Below, piece by piece: positions 45,933 to 54,734 of a stretch of 61,908 bases of DNA; the stretch's first letter is position 1; the number at the start of each line of letters is the position of its first letter. The notes beneath the pieces were generated by a model that saw nothing but the letters and a program-made list of their open reading frames with translations, was not told where the DNA came from and searched no databases. Source of the DNA: Phycisphaeraceae bacterium (GTDB lineage: Bacteria > Planctomycetota > Phycisphaerae > Phycisphaerales > Zrk34); assembly GCA_028284925.1 (NCBI GenBank), contig JANQQT010000300.1, positions 1 to 61,908 on the forward strand, given 5' to 3'. The position numbers were made by a program, and so were the translations under genes.

Positions 45933-47234
45933 TTACGCGCCAAGATGAAAAGCCAACGGATTAGCTGCCGCTTCGACCACCAGTCTTAAAAACCTTGCCC
46001 CGTCCGCGCCGTCCACCACCCGATGATCAAACGATATACTTAACGGCGCCATCTGCCGCGGCTCGAATGTCCCGTTCTCATAAACAGGTTCAAAATTCGC
46101 TCGCCCCATCCCCAAAATCGCCACTTCCGGATGATTCACAATCGGCGTAAAGAAACCCGTTCCGATCGATCCAAGATTGGTAATCGTAAACGTACCGCCC
46201 GACATATCATCCGGCGTCAGCTTCCCATCACGCGCTCGCGCCCCCACCTCTCCCAATTCTACAGCCAATTCCACGATTGACTTCTGATCCACATCCCGAA
46301 TCACTGGAACTACCAACCCCTTCGGTGTGTCTACCGCCACACCCAGATTGTAATAATTCTTCAGCGTGACGGCCGCTCCCTCCATATCAATCGAAGCGTT
46401 CAAGGTCGGGTTCGACTTCAACGCCTCCACCACAAGTTTCATAAAGATCGGCGTAATCGTCAGTCGCCCACCCGCACGCTCCACAACCTTCTTATACCGT
46501 GTCCGAAACTCCTCCAACTCCGAAACATCCGCCTTGTCATGCAACGTCACATGCGGAATTTCCGCCCAGCACTTCGCCATGTGTGCCGCCGTCACCTTGC
46601 GAATCTTACTCATCGGCTCCACCACTTCGCGTGGCAGGGCGCCTGTTCCGCCGCTTGCCCCCGCGATGGTGCCCGGTGTCCCTTGCTGACGCGCAAATCG
46701 TTTCACATCCTCAATACTGATCCGACCTGCCGCTCCACTTCCTTCTACCAAACTGATGTCGACCCCAATTTCCCGCGCAAATTGCCTCACAGATGGCGGA
46801 GCTGAAACACCGATACTCGTCGCAGAAGATGCATCACTCGAATCGTCCGTCGTCGTCGCTGGACTCACAGTTGCAGTTGGAGCCGATGGCGCTGGTGTCG
46901 GAGGCGTCGGTGCCGCTGGTACAGTTTCGGTCGGACTGTCAACCTTTCCTTCAGCTTTCGGTGCTTCCTCTTTCGCCTCACCTCCCGAACCTTCCGCTCC
47001 CTCCTCAACGGTTAAAACGGTCTGCCCCACGTTCACCGAATCCCCTGAACTCACATGCACCTCAACGATTGTCCCCGATACCGTTGATGGAATCGGTAAC
47101 GACGCCTTATCCGTCTCCAATTCAAGCACATCCTGATCCTTGGAGATCGTATCCCCTGCACTCACATAAACATCCACCACATCCGCCGTGTCAACGTTCT
47201 CCCCCAGATCCGGAATCTTAAACTCTACCGACAT
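45933..47234 (-). CDS. aceF: Dihydrolipoamide acetyltransferase (E2) of pyruvate dehydrogenase
   Basis: The 433-residue protein has one lipoyl domain at the N-terminus with the lipoylated Lys in LELETDKASLPIPS, an Ala/Pro/Thr-rich linker, a peripheral-subunit-binding domain (PPSVRQFAREIGVDISLVEG) and a catalytic acetyltransferase domain with DHRVVDGADGARFL, where His is catalytic. It transfers the acetyl group to CoA. It lies 40 bases downstream of aceE, with lpdA next. A single lipoyl domain is shorter than the three of Escherichia coli E2. The substrate as pyruvate is set by aceE. Confidence 0.95.
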   Translation of the reverse strand: MSVEFKIPDLGENVDTADVVDVYVSAGDTISKDQDVLELETDKASLPIPSTVSGTIVEVHVSSGDSVNVGQTVLTVEEGAEGSGGEAKEEAPKAEGKVDSPTETVPAAPTPPTPAPSAPTATVSPATTTDDSSDASSATSIGVSAPPSVRQFAREIGVDISLVEGSGAAGRISIEDVKRFARQQGTPGTIAGASGGTGALPREVVEPMSKIRKVTAAHMAKCWAEIPHVTLHDKADVSELEEFRTRYKKVVERAGGRLTITPIFMKLVVEALKSNPTLNASIDMEGAAVTLKNYYNLGVAVDTPKGLVVPVIRDVDQKSIVELAVELGEVGARARDGKLTPDDMSGGTFTITNLGSIGTGFFTPIVNHPEVAILGMGRANFEPVYENGTFEPRQMAPLSISFDHRVVDGADGARFLRLVVEAAANPLAFHLGA

Positions 47235-47274
47235 AACAGTTCCTTCTGTTTGCTATTCCCGATCACGCCAATCC

Positions 47275-49953
47275 TTACGCATAAAGAGGATTCGCCTTCT
47301 CGGGGTCAATCTTAAACTTCTCAATCGCCCCCTTCACCACATCGTGGCTGATCTTACCTTCTTCCGCCAGACCCCATAATGCCCCCACCGCCACATACCG
47401 CGCATCCACCTCAAAATGATCCCTCAATTCTTCCCGACCTTCACTGCGGCCAAATCCATCCGTTCCAAGCGAAACCAGTCGCCCCGGAACCCACTTATCG
47501 ATCGAATCCGGCATGGTCTTCATGTAATCCGATACCGCAACATGTACGTCAGATCGCCCAGCCAATTGCTCTGTCACATAGGGTGTCTTCTTCTCTTCCG
47601 CCGGATGCAACATATTCCACCGCTCGCAATCCAGAGCATCCCGTCTCAATTCGTTGTAACTCGTCACCGACCACACATCCGCCGCCACGTCAAACTCCGC
47701 CAACATCTCTGCCGCTTCAACCGCATAATTCAACAGCGAAGCCGAACCAAACAACTGCACTCGATGCGTCGCATCCGTATTCTTAGCCTCATTCAGCAGA
47801 TACATCCCGCGAATGATCCCCTCATCACATCCCTCAGGCTTCGCTGGATGTTCATAAGGCTCATTCCCTGCCGCAATGAAGTAGAAGATGTCCTCATCCT
47901 CGTAATACATCTTCTTCACACCTTCCCGAATAATTACCGCCATCTCATACGCATAAGCAGGATCATAAACCCGAACATTTGGTACAACGCTGAACAACAA
48001 GTGTGACTGACCATCCTGGTGTTGCAACCCTTCACCGTTCAGTGTCGTCCTCCCAGCCGTGCCGCCCACCATAAATCCACGTGAACGAATATCACCCGCC
48101 AGCCACACCAGGTCGCCGACGCGCTGGTATCCAAACATCGAATAGTAAATATAAAACGGAATCATTGGCTGCGCATGCGATGCATGAGCAGTACCTGCCG
48201 CAATAAACGAACACATCGATCCCGCCTCATTGATCCCTTCTTCCAGAATCTGCCCGTCCGTCGATTCCTTGTAATAAGCGATCGATCCCGCGTCCACAGG
48301 CTCGTACAACTGCCCGACGTGCGAATAAATACCGAATTGACGGAACATCGGATCCATGCCAAACGTTCGCGCCTCGTCTGGAATAATCGGAACGATGTAT
48401 TTTCCTATTTCCTTATCCCGCATCAATCTGGTCAACACCTGCACATACGCAAATGTTGTCGAAATATCGCGGTCGCCCGTCCCCTCATCAAACTGTGTAA
48501 ACGGCTTGTCGTCCGGCGGATTCCAACCAGACACCGTTGTCCGACGCTCCGGCACACTACCACCCATCGCCGCATTGCGCTCACGAATATACTGCGCTTC
48601 AATCGAATCCGGTGCCGGTCGATAAAACGGAGCATCCGCAATCTCCGAATCAGAAATGGGGATATCAAACCGATCCCGGAAATAAACCATCTCATCTTCG
48701 TTCAACTTCTTCTGTTGATGTGTAATATTCTTACCCTCGCCTGCCTCACCCAGGCCGTATCCCTTGATTGTCTTAGCCAGAATCACCGTCGGCGCATCTT
48801 CGCAATCCACCGCTGCCTTGTACGCCGCATGAACCTTGACAGGATCATGGCCTCCAAGACGCAAATGCCACAGTTCGTCATCCGAGAGATGCGACACAAT
48901 TCGTGACAAAGGCTCCTCTCCAAAGACGTTCTGCCGGATATAGCCTCCACCCTCTACACGCAATTTCTGATACTCCCCATCCACCATTTCTTCAAGGCGT
49001 TTGATCAACAGCCCCTCCGTGTCATGCTCAAACAGCGGATCCCAATCCCGCCCCCATAAGACCTTGATCACGTTCCATCCTGCCCCGCGGAAGATCGCCT
49101 CCAACTCCTGAATAATCTTCCCGTTACCCCGCACAGGCCCATCCAGTCGCTGAAGATTGCAGTTGATCACCCACGTTAGATTGTCCAGCTTCTCCCTGGC
49201 CGCCAGGGTAATCGCGCCCAGCGTTTCCGGTTCATCAGTCTCACCATCTCCGCCAAACATCCAGACCCGAGCCCCCTTGTAAGGCCGAATCCCTCGATCA
49301 TCCAGATACCTCATGAATCTTGCCCGATAGATCGACATCAAAGGCCCCAGCCCCATCGAAACAGTCGGGTATTCCCAGAAATTCGGCATCAACCACGGAT
49401 GCGGATAGGAACTCAACCCCTTCTCATCCTGCAGTTCCCGTCGAAAATTCACTAGATGCTTCTCATCCAGACGCCCCTCAACAAACGCCCTCGCATAGTT
49501 CCCGGGAGACCCATGCCCCTGAAAATAAACGCAATCCCCCCCACACGCGTGATCCTTACCCCTGAAAAAATGGTTATACCCCACCTCATAAAGCGTCGCC
49601 ATCGAGGCATAACTCGAAATATGACCGCCCGGCGATGCCTTTTGGCGATTCGCCCGCACCACCATCGCCATCGCATTCCAGCGAATAATTGACTTAATGC
49701 GCCGTTCGACCTCCATGTTACCCGGATACGCCGGCGTTCGCTCCGGCGAAATCGTATTCATGTAAGGCGTCTGGCTTGTGACCGGCAAGACTACCCCATG
49801 CTTCTGCGCATGAATCTGCAGATTTCTCAGCAATTGCTTAACAAACTCTGGCCCCTGGCGAATCATCACATCGTCCATCGATGCCAGCCAATCCCCGGTC
49901 GTTTCACTCATCACCTGATCGTTCAAAGTGCCCTGTCCTACCGTAATAGTCAT
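47275..49953 (-). CDS. aceE: Pyruvate dehydrogenase E1, homodimeric type
   Basis: I start at the ATG at 49953 (MTITVGQGTLND); upstream GTG at 49989 has no spaced ribosome site. The 892-residue protein is the single-chain (alpha2) E1 of the Escherichia coli AceE type: EVGYNHFFRG, YFQGHGSPGNYARAF, SSYPHPWLMP, the thiamine-diphosphate motif GDGETDEPETLGAI with VINCN, IIPDEARTFGMDP and TDGFGRSEGREELR. It decarboxylates pyruvate and acetylates lipoyl E2. aceF and lpdA follow in one operon. Confidence 0.96.
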   Translation of the reverse strand: MTITVGQGTLNDQVMSETTGDWLASMDDVMIRQGPEFVKQLLRNLQIHAQKHGVVLPVTSQTPYMNTISPERTPAYPGNMEVERRIKSIIRWNAMAMVVRANRQKASPGGHISSYASMATLYEVGYNHFFRGKDHACGGDCVYFQGHGSPGNYARAFVEGRLDEKHLVNFRRELQDEKGLSSYPHPWLMPNFWEYPTVSMGLGPLMSIYRARFMRYLDDRGIRPYKGARVWMFGGDGETDEPETLGAITLAAREKLDNLTWVINCNLQRLDGPVRGNGKIIQELEAIFRGAGWNVIKVLWGRDWDPLFEHDTEGLLIKRLEEMVDGEYQKLRVEGGGYIRQNVFGEEPLSRIVSHLSDDELWHLRLGGHDPVKVHAAYKAAVDCEDAPTVILAKTIKGYGLGEAGEGKNITHQQKKLNEDEMVYFRDRFDIPISDSEIADAPFYRPAPDSIEAQYIRERNAAMGGSVPERRTTVSGWNPPDDKPFTQFDEGTGDRDISTTFAYVQVLTRLMRDKEIGKYIVPIIPDEARTFGMDPMFRQFGIYSHVGQLYEPVDAGSIAYYKESTDGQILEEGINEAGSMCSFIAAGTAHASHAQPMIPFYIYYSMFGYQRVGDLVWLAGDIRSRGFMVGGTAGRTTLNGEGLQHQDGQSHLLFSVVPNVRVYDPAYAYEMAVIIREGVKKMYYEDEDIFYFIAAGNEPYEHPAKPEGCDEGIIRGMYLLNEAKNTDATHRVQLFGSASLLNYAVEAAEMLAEFDVAADVWSVTSYNELRRDALDCERWNMLHPAEEKKTPYVTEQLAGRSDVHVAVSDYMKTMPDSIDKWVPGRLVSLGTDGFGRSEGREELRDHFEVDARYVAVGALWGLAEEGKISHDVVKGAIEKFKIDPEKANPLYA

Positions 49954-50331
49954 GCCTCTATCATCCAAAAAGATCGATAACCCAAACACTCCGATGAATC
50001 ACCCCAAGCGTCCTGATTATCAACCGGTTTTCTTAATGTTTCGGCTAAGCAGCCACAGCGCCGGGCCGAATTGCCTCCCACTAGAAAAGATTAATCAGTG
50101 GGACAAAGTTTATGCCTCCTCAATTCCCCAGCCAAACCCCTTATTTCACATATTTCAGCCCCGATTCAACCTTCTATGCACTTTATCGACCTTTTTTTTC
50201 GCCCGGTTTGATACCTTACGGGCCAAATTTCCCCACCTTTCACACCCAATCCACTTCCCCCAACACGCCGGAAAACATATCATCCGCCCTTCATACTCAA
50301 ATACCCGCAAATCCATTATCGGAGCTGTCTC
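49954..50331. other. 378-bp divergent intergenic region (aceE / aldehyde dehydrogenase)
   Basis: The region should carry promoters for the pdh operon (minus) and the dehydrogenase gene (plus). I see no gene and no clear -35/-10 pair. Short frames on the plus strand here are proline-rich and lack a ribosome site. Confidence 0.45.
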
Positions 50332-51915
50332 ATGACGATTACAGCCGCCAACCTCATCGGCTCAAAACCCTCAAACCTCGGTGATGCCACTTTCTCCGCC
50401 ATTAACCCCCTCACTGCCGAAGAGCTGGAACCCACGTTTGCAAACGCCACGCTCGATGAAGTTCACAACGCCTGTCTCGCTGCGGAAAAAGCATTCACCC
50501 CCTATCGCTCACTTACTCCCGTCCAGCGCGCTTCGTTCCTCGATGCCATCGCAGATGAAATCATCGCTCTCGACAACACGCTCGTCCAGCGCGCCATGCT
50601 GGAAACGGGCCTCCCCGAACCCCGCATCATCGGCGAACGCGGCAGAACAGTCGGTCAACTCAAAGCCTTCGCTCGTCTCATCGAAGACGGTTCGTGGCTC
50701 GATGTCCGTATCGACACCGCTCAACCCGATCGTGCACCCGTTCCCAAGCCTGATCTTCGAAGGACGCGCATTCCCCTGGGCCCCGTCGCCGTCTTTGGCG
50801 CCAGCAATTTTCCCCTCGCTTTCAGCGTTGCTGGGGGTGACACCGCCGCCGCCCTCGCCGCGGGTTGTCCTGTCGTCGTCAAAGCCCACCCTGCCCACCC
50901 CGGAACATCCCAACTCGTCGCCCAGGCTATGCTCACCGCCGCCGAAAAAACCAACATGCCCGAAGGTGTTTTCTCCCTCCTCCACGGCACAACACATGAA
51001 GTCGGCAAAAAAATGGTTTCTCATCATTCCATCAAGGCCGTAGGTTTCACGGGTTCCCTCCGAGGTGGTCGCGCACTCTTCGACCTTGCCGCCGCCCGAC
51101 CGGAACCCATTCCCGTTTTCGCCGAAATGGGCTCATGCAATCCTGTCTTCATACTCCCGGGTGCCGTTGCGGAACGCGCGGACGCCATCGCCGAAGGTCT
51201 CGCTGGTTCCGTGACGCTCGGCGCCGGACAGTTCTGTACCAACCCGGGCCTCACCATTCTTGACCAATCCGAAGAGTCCACCGCCCTCGTCGCCGCCACC
51301 GCAAGACTACTCGACGAATCCGCCGCTGGAACCGCTGTGCACCACACCATCAAAGACGCCTACGACGCCTCCCTCGCTGCCGCTGCCAACACCGAGAATG
51401 TCGCAACCCTCGCTCACTCCGACAACCCCGGTGCACACGAGTCCACCTCCGTCCATCCTGCCATTCTCCAGACCGATGGCGACAACTACATGAATGCCGA
51501 GACACTGAAACACGAAATCTTCGGCCCTTCCACGCTCGTCGTTCGTTGCAATGACAAGCAACAAACACTCGACGTCGCTCGCCAACTCGAAGGACACCTC
51601 ACCGCCACCATCCACGGCAATGAAGATGATCTCGCCGAGTACGCCGAACTCATCCAGATCCTCGAAACCAAAGTCGGTCGCATCATCTTCAACGGTTATC
51701 CCACAGGCGTCGAAGTCTGCCCTTCCATGTATCACGGCGGACCCTATCCCGCATCCAGCGATGCACGCGAAACATCCGTCGGTACAGGCGCAATCACACG
51801 ATTCACCCGCCCAGTCTGCTACCAGGACTTCCCTCAAGCCAACCTTCCCGTCGAACTACAGGACGGCAACCCCAGCCAAATCTGGCGTCTCGTTAACGGC
51901 AACCTGGAAAAGTAA
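50332..51915 (+). CDS. 2,5-dioxovalerate (alpha-ketoglutaric semialdehyde) dehydrogenase, NADP-type
   Basis: The 527-residue protein belongs to the NADP aldehyde dehydrogenases that oxidise 2,5-dioxopentanoate to 2-oxoglutarate in uronate, pentose and hydroxyproline breakdown. ETGLPEPRIIGERGRTVGQL, ARPEPIPVFAEMGSCNP, GASNFPLAFSVAGGDTA and GAGQFCTNPG, with the catalytic Cys, are characteristic. The catalytic Glu is in FAEMGS. The length is usual. It stands alone in the plus strand, so no pathway neighbour narrows the substrate; the last gene on the minus strand converges with a 24-base gap. Confidence 0.92.
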   Translation: MTITAANLIGSKPSNLGDATFSAINPLTAEELEPTFANATLDEVHNACLAAEKAFTPYRSLTPVQRASFLDAIADEIIALDNTLVQRAMLETGLPEPRIIGERGRTVGQLKAFARLIEDGSWLDVRIDTAQPDRAPVPKPDLRRTRIPLGPVAVFGASNFPLAFSVAGGDTAAALAAGCPVVVKAHPAHPGTSQLVAQAMLTAAEKTNMPEGVFSLLHGTTHEVGKKMVSHHSIKAVGFTGSLRGGRALFDLAAARPEPIPVFAEMGSCNPVFILPGAVAERADAIAEGLAGSVTLGAGQFCTNPGLTILDQSEESTALVAATARLLDESAAGTAVHHTIKDAYDASLAAAANTENVATLAHSDNPGAHESTSVHPAILQTDGDNYMNAETLKHEIFGPSTLVVRCNDKQQTLDVARQLEGHLTATIHGNEDDLAEYAELIQILETKVGRIIFNGYPTGVEVCPSMYHGGPYPASSDARETSVGTGAITRFTRPVCYQDFPQANLPVELQDGNPSQIWRLVNGNLEK

Positions 51916-51939
51916 CTCACCCCAACACTCCCGCCAAAC

Positions 51940-52998
51940 TCACTTGCTCACATACTCCCTCTTATGCTTGCGCGCCGGCACGGCCACCTCATATCCTCCA
52001 CCAGTCTTACCCACCGTCAACTTAATGTAATTCCCCACCGCAGACTCCTCACGCGTCAGATTCGCAATGTACTCATCCTTCGTATTGTTCGTCGCCCCGT
52101 CCTTACGCAAATTCTTATGCATCTGGTAAATCGCCTTGATCGAATCCGTTGACCTTAACGCTTTCACCGTCGACGTCGAACATCCCTTCCGATGCCCGTT
52201 ATTCATCACCGCAACCGTCGGCCGAATCGACTTGATCAACGCCGGATTGTTCGATGAGGACAACCCATGGTGATTCACCTGATAAACATCCACGATCCCC
52301 ACCAGGTTATAAGGCCACACCAATCTTCCCTCCAGATTGTGCGTCAAATCCGCCGCATCCAGAAAATCAAACTTACCCAGCGAAAACAACAACACAATCG
52401 AATTCGCATTATGTGACCGATCCTTGTTCTTCTTAGGCGGCTCCTCCTTATACAACGCATTTCGCTTCGCTCCGGACCCCGGCTTCACAAACTTCTGCTT
52501 CGCCACCAGACACCTAATCTTCAACTTCGGTAATCCCTCCACCTGCTTTACCTTCATCTCGTCCCCCGGCTTCAACACGATACGCTTCCTGACCTTCATC
52601 TCCCGGTAGCTCTTCGGAGGTACACGATCCCCTTCCTCATACCCATGGTCATACAAATTCACAACCGGTATCAACTTCGCCAGGTCCGCTGCGCCGCCGT
52701 AGTGGTCAATATCAAAATGGGTTACCACCAAATGATCAATCTGCTTCAACCCCGCTACCTTTCTCGCCAGCTTTGCAATCCTCCCCGAATGACGCTTCCC
52801 CGGCATTCCCGTATCAATCAAGATCGATTCCCCCGCAGGCGTCACCAACAACGTCGCCGCTCCACCTTCAACGTCCACCCAATAAATCTTCAGCGTCTTC
52901 GCCTTATCAATACCCCACGCCTTACCATCCCCCAATCCCGGCATGGTGCTCATCACAATTGCCAAACCGAAAAACACTGTCAATACTCTTGCGTACAT
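51940..52998 (-). CDS. Exported ComEC-like MBL-fold hydrolase
   Basis: I choose the ATG at 52998 (MYARVLTVFFGLA) because AGGAG lies seven bases upstream and a signal peptide follows; a longer frame reaches 53157. The 352-residue protein has a ComEC/Rec2-type metallo-beta-lactamase fold: DTGMPGKRHSGR, THFDIDHYGG (HxDxDH, with Asp replacing the second His as usual in this group), VVNLYDHG, DLTHNLEGRL and VYQVNHHGLSSS. It may be a secreted nuclease or phosphodiesterase acting on DNA or a nucleotide; the substrate is inferred. Confidence 0.85.
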   Translation of the reverse strand: MYARVLTVFFGLAIVMSTMPGLGDGKAWGIDKAKTLKIYWVDVEGGAATLLVTPAGESILIDTGMPGKRHSGRIAKLARKVAGLKQIDHLVVTHFDIDHYGGAADLAKLIPVVNLYDHGYEEGDRVPPKSYREMKVRKRIVLKPGDEMKVKQVEGLPKLKIRCLVAKQKFVKPGSGAKRNALYKEEPPKKNKDRSHNANSIVLLFSLGKFDFLDAADLTHNLEGRLVWPYNLVGIVDVYQVNHHGLSSSNNPALIKSIRPTVAVMNNGHRKGCSTSTVKALRSTDSIKAIYQMHKNLRKDGATNNTKDEYIANLTREESAVGNYIKLTVGKTGGGYEVAVPARKHKREYVSK

Positions 52999-53303
52999 AT
53001 CAAAACTCCTGCTGGATGAATTCCTGTTCTCCATAATGTACATCCTCCCAACCCGTGCATGAAAACAAATATCCCACTTCCGGTATCCTCTCATCCCTTT
53101 CAATCCACCTTGCCATAGATAATCAGCCAAAATCCACGCCGCCACCGACTTTTCCACATTTAATGCACACGCTCAGTTCCGCAATATCAACCAATTGACC
53201 GAATCATCACACCCCAGTAAATTGGATTTTACCTTGATTTTTAAGGCTTCTGCGCCACGGACGGCCCAGAACAATCACCGCTCTAACGATCACGGAAGGT
53301 CTC
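52999..53303. other. 305-bp divergent intergenic region
   Basis: The stretch lies between the MBL-hydrolase start (minus) and the TPR gene (plus). If the longer hydrolase start (53034 or 53043) were used the gap would be shorter. I see no gene; GGAAGG near 53294 is the ribosome site of the TPR gene. Confidence 0.45.
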
Positions 53304-54734
53304 ATGCGGATATCTATACACATCTTTACGTGCGCTATAATACTTGTATTGGCAGTACCAGGTATTACCCTGTCCAATCCGCCCTCGCCTCCTCCGATTC
53401 CTGAACCAGATCCCAAACCAGTACCCTCGTCATCCAAGGCAGCCAAGCACCAATCCACGAGCTCAGCCAAATCCAATCCCGCTCCTAAGTCCCAAAATCC
53501 ATCGTCAAAACAGGTAAAGCCAACCTCCCCGAAACCCAAAATCAGTCACCGCAAGCAATTTGCCCTCGGCAACTATAAAGTCGTTATCACTGCCCTCAAA
53601 TCAACCCCGCTAAAGAAGCTATCCCTCCAGGACGCAGTTCTTCTCGCCAAAAGCCACCTTAATCTGAATCAACCCAAACCCGCCCTTCCCATCCTCAAGC
53701 ACATTCTTTCTATCGATGAAGACCATGCCGATGCCAATCGCCTCCTCGGTCGTGCTCTCTTCGCCCTCCGTCAATTCGCCTCCGCAATCCGATATCTCAA
53801 GACCGCCCTACGCCTCCACGAAGACCCCGCTATCTCCTTCTTACTCGCTCAATCCCAATTCCAACTCAAACAATATCAACTCGCCAAAAAAAACTTGCAG
53901 CTTACCATCGAGCTCAACGTTGCTGACCCACGCCCCGATCTTCTCCTTGCCAGGATCTATCTCCAAAAGCAACTCGGCGCTCTCGCCGAAAAACATCTCC
54001 TCGCCGCCAAAGAAAAAGGCATTAACTCCTACCAGCTCAACAAGCTTCTCGGCCACGCCTATCTCCTCCAGCAAAAATACACCGGCCCCATCACCTCACA
54101 CCGCCTCGCCAAAAAAACCGAAACCGGCGTCCTCACGCCCCACGGCATCGTCCTCCGACCTATCCCAGGCAGAACAAACCTCTACCAACTCACCTCCATC
54201 TACTCCGCCATACACCAGGGTTACATCCTTCTTGCCAAAAATCCTACAGACCCCGATGCCCTCTACATGATCACACGAGGCTACGTAGCCGTCGACATGC
54301 TCAAACAAGCCAAAAATTACCTCGACAAACTCACCGCCGTCGAAAAAGACTCCCCTCGCCTCCTCCTTACCCAGGCACAACTTGCCATCCGAACCGCCAA
54401 TCACCGTAAACTCCACACCCTCGTCAAACGTGGCCTCAAATCCAAATCCCTCGACATCGAACACGCAACCCAACTCTATTACCAACTCGCCCTTCAACTT
54501 CGTGCCACCGGCGCTCGTCCCCACGCCCTCACCACGCTCAAACACGCCGAGTCCCTCCAACCCACCTCCTCCAAAACACTTCGGTTACTCGCAGATCTCC
54601 ACCTCACCAACGGCAAAGCCAAACAAGCTGTCCACTACCTCACTCGATTAATCGAACTTTACCCCGATGCATCCGACATAAACAAACTCAAAAACCAACT
54701 CCGCACACTCACCAACAATAAAGGAGGTTCCTGA
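53304..54734 (+). CDS. Exported TPR-repeat protein
   Basis: The 476-residue product has a signal peptide (about residues 1-24), a Pro/Ser/Lys-rich linker (25-80) and then TPR-like helical repeats to the C-terminus, for example ALPILKHILSIDEDHADANRLLGRAL and AIRYLKTALRLHEDPAISFLLAQSQF-type units. GGAAGG precedes the ATG. The stop overlaps the next start (TGATG), which indicates coupled expression with the larger TPR protein. It probably forms a periplasmic or envelope scaffold; no enzyme domain is seen. Confidence 0.85.
   Translation: MRISIHIFTCAIILVLAVPGITLSNPPSPPPIPEPDPKPVPSSSKAAKHQSTSSAKSNPAPKSQNPSSKQVKPTSPKPKISHRKQFALGNYKVVITALKSTPLKKLSLQDAVLLAKSHLNLNQPKPALPILKHILSIDEDHADANRLLGRALFALRQFASAIRYLKTALRLHEDPAISFLLAQSQFQLKQYQLAKKNLQLTIELNVADPRPDLLLARIYLQKQLGALAEKHLLAAKEKGINSYQLNKLLGHAYLLQQKYTGPITSHRLAKKTETGVLTPHGIVLRPIPGRTNLYQLTSIYSAIHQGYILLAKNPTDPDALYMITRGYVAVDMLKQAKNYLDKLTAVEKDSPRLLLTQAQLAIRTANHRKLHTLVKRGLKSKSLDIEHATQLYYQLALQLRATGARPHALTTLKHAESLQPTSSKTLRLLADLHLTNGKAKQAVHYLTRLIELYPDASDINKLKNQLRTLTNNKGGS

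Noticed and set aside
50509-51027. Long minus-strand open frame opposite the aldehyde dehydrogenase
   Set aside because: It mirrors the codon bias of the real gene and encodes no recognisable protein; a shadow of high C content.
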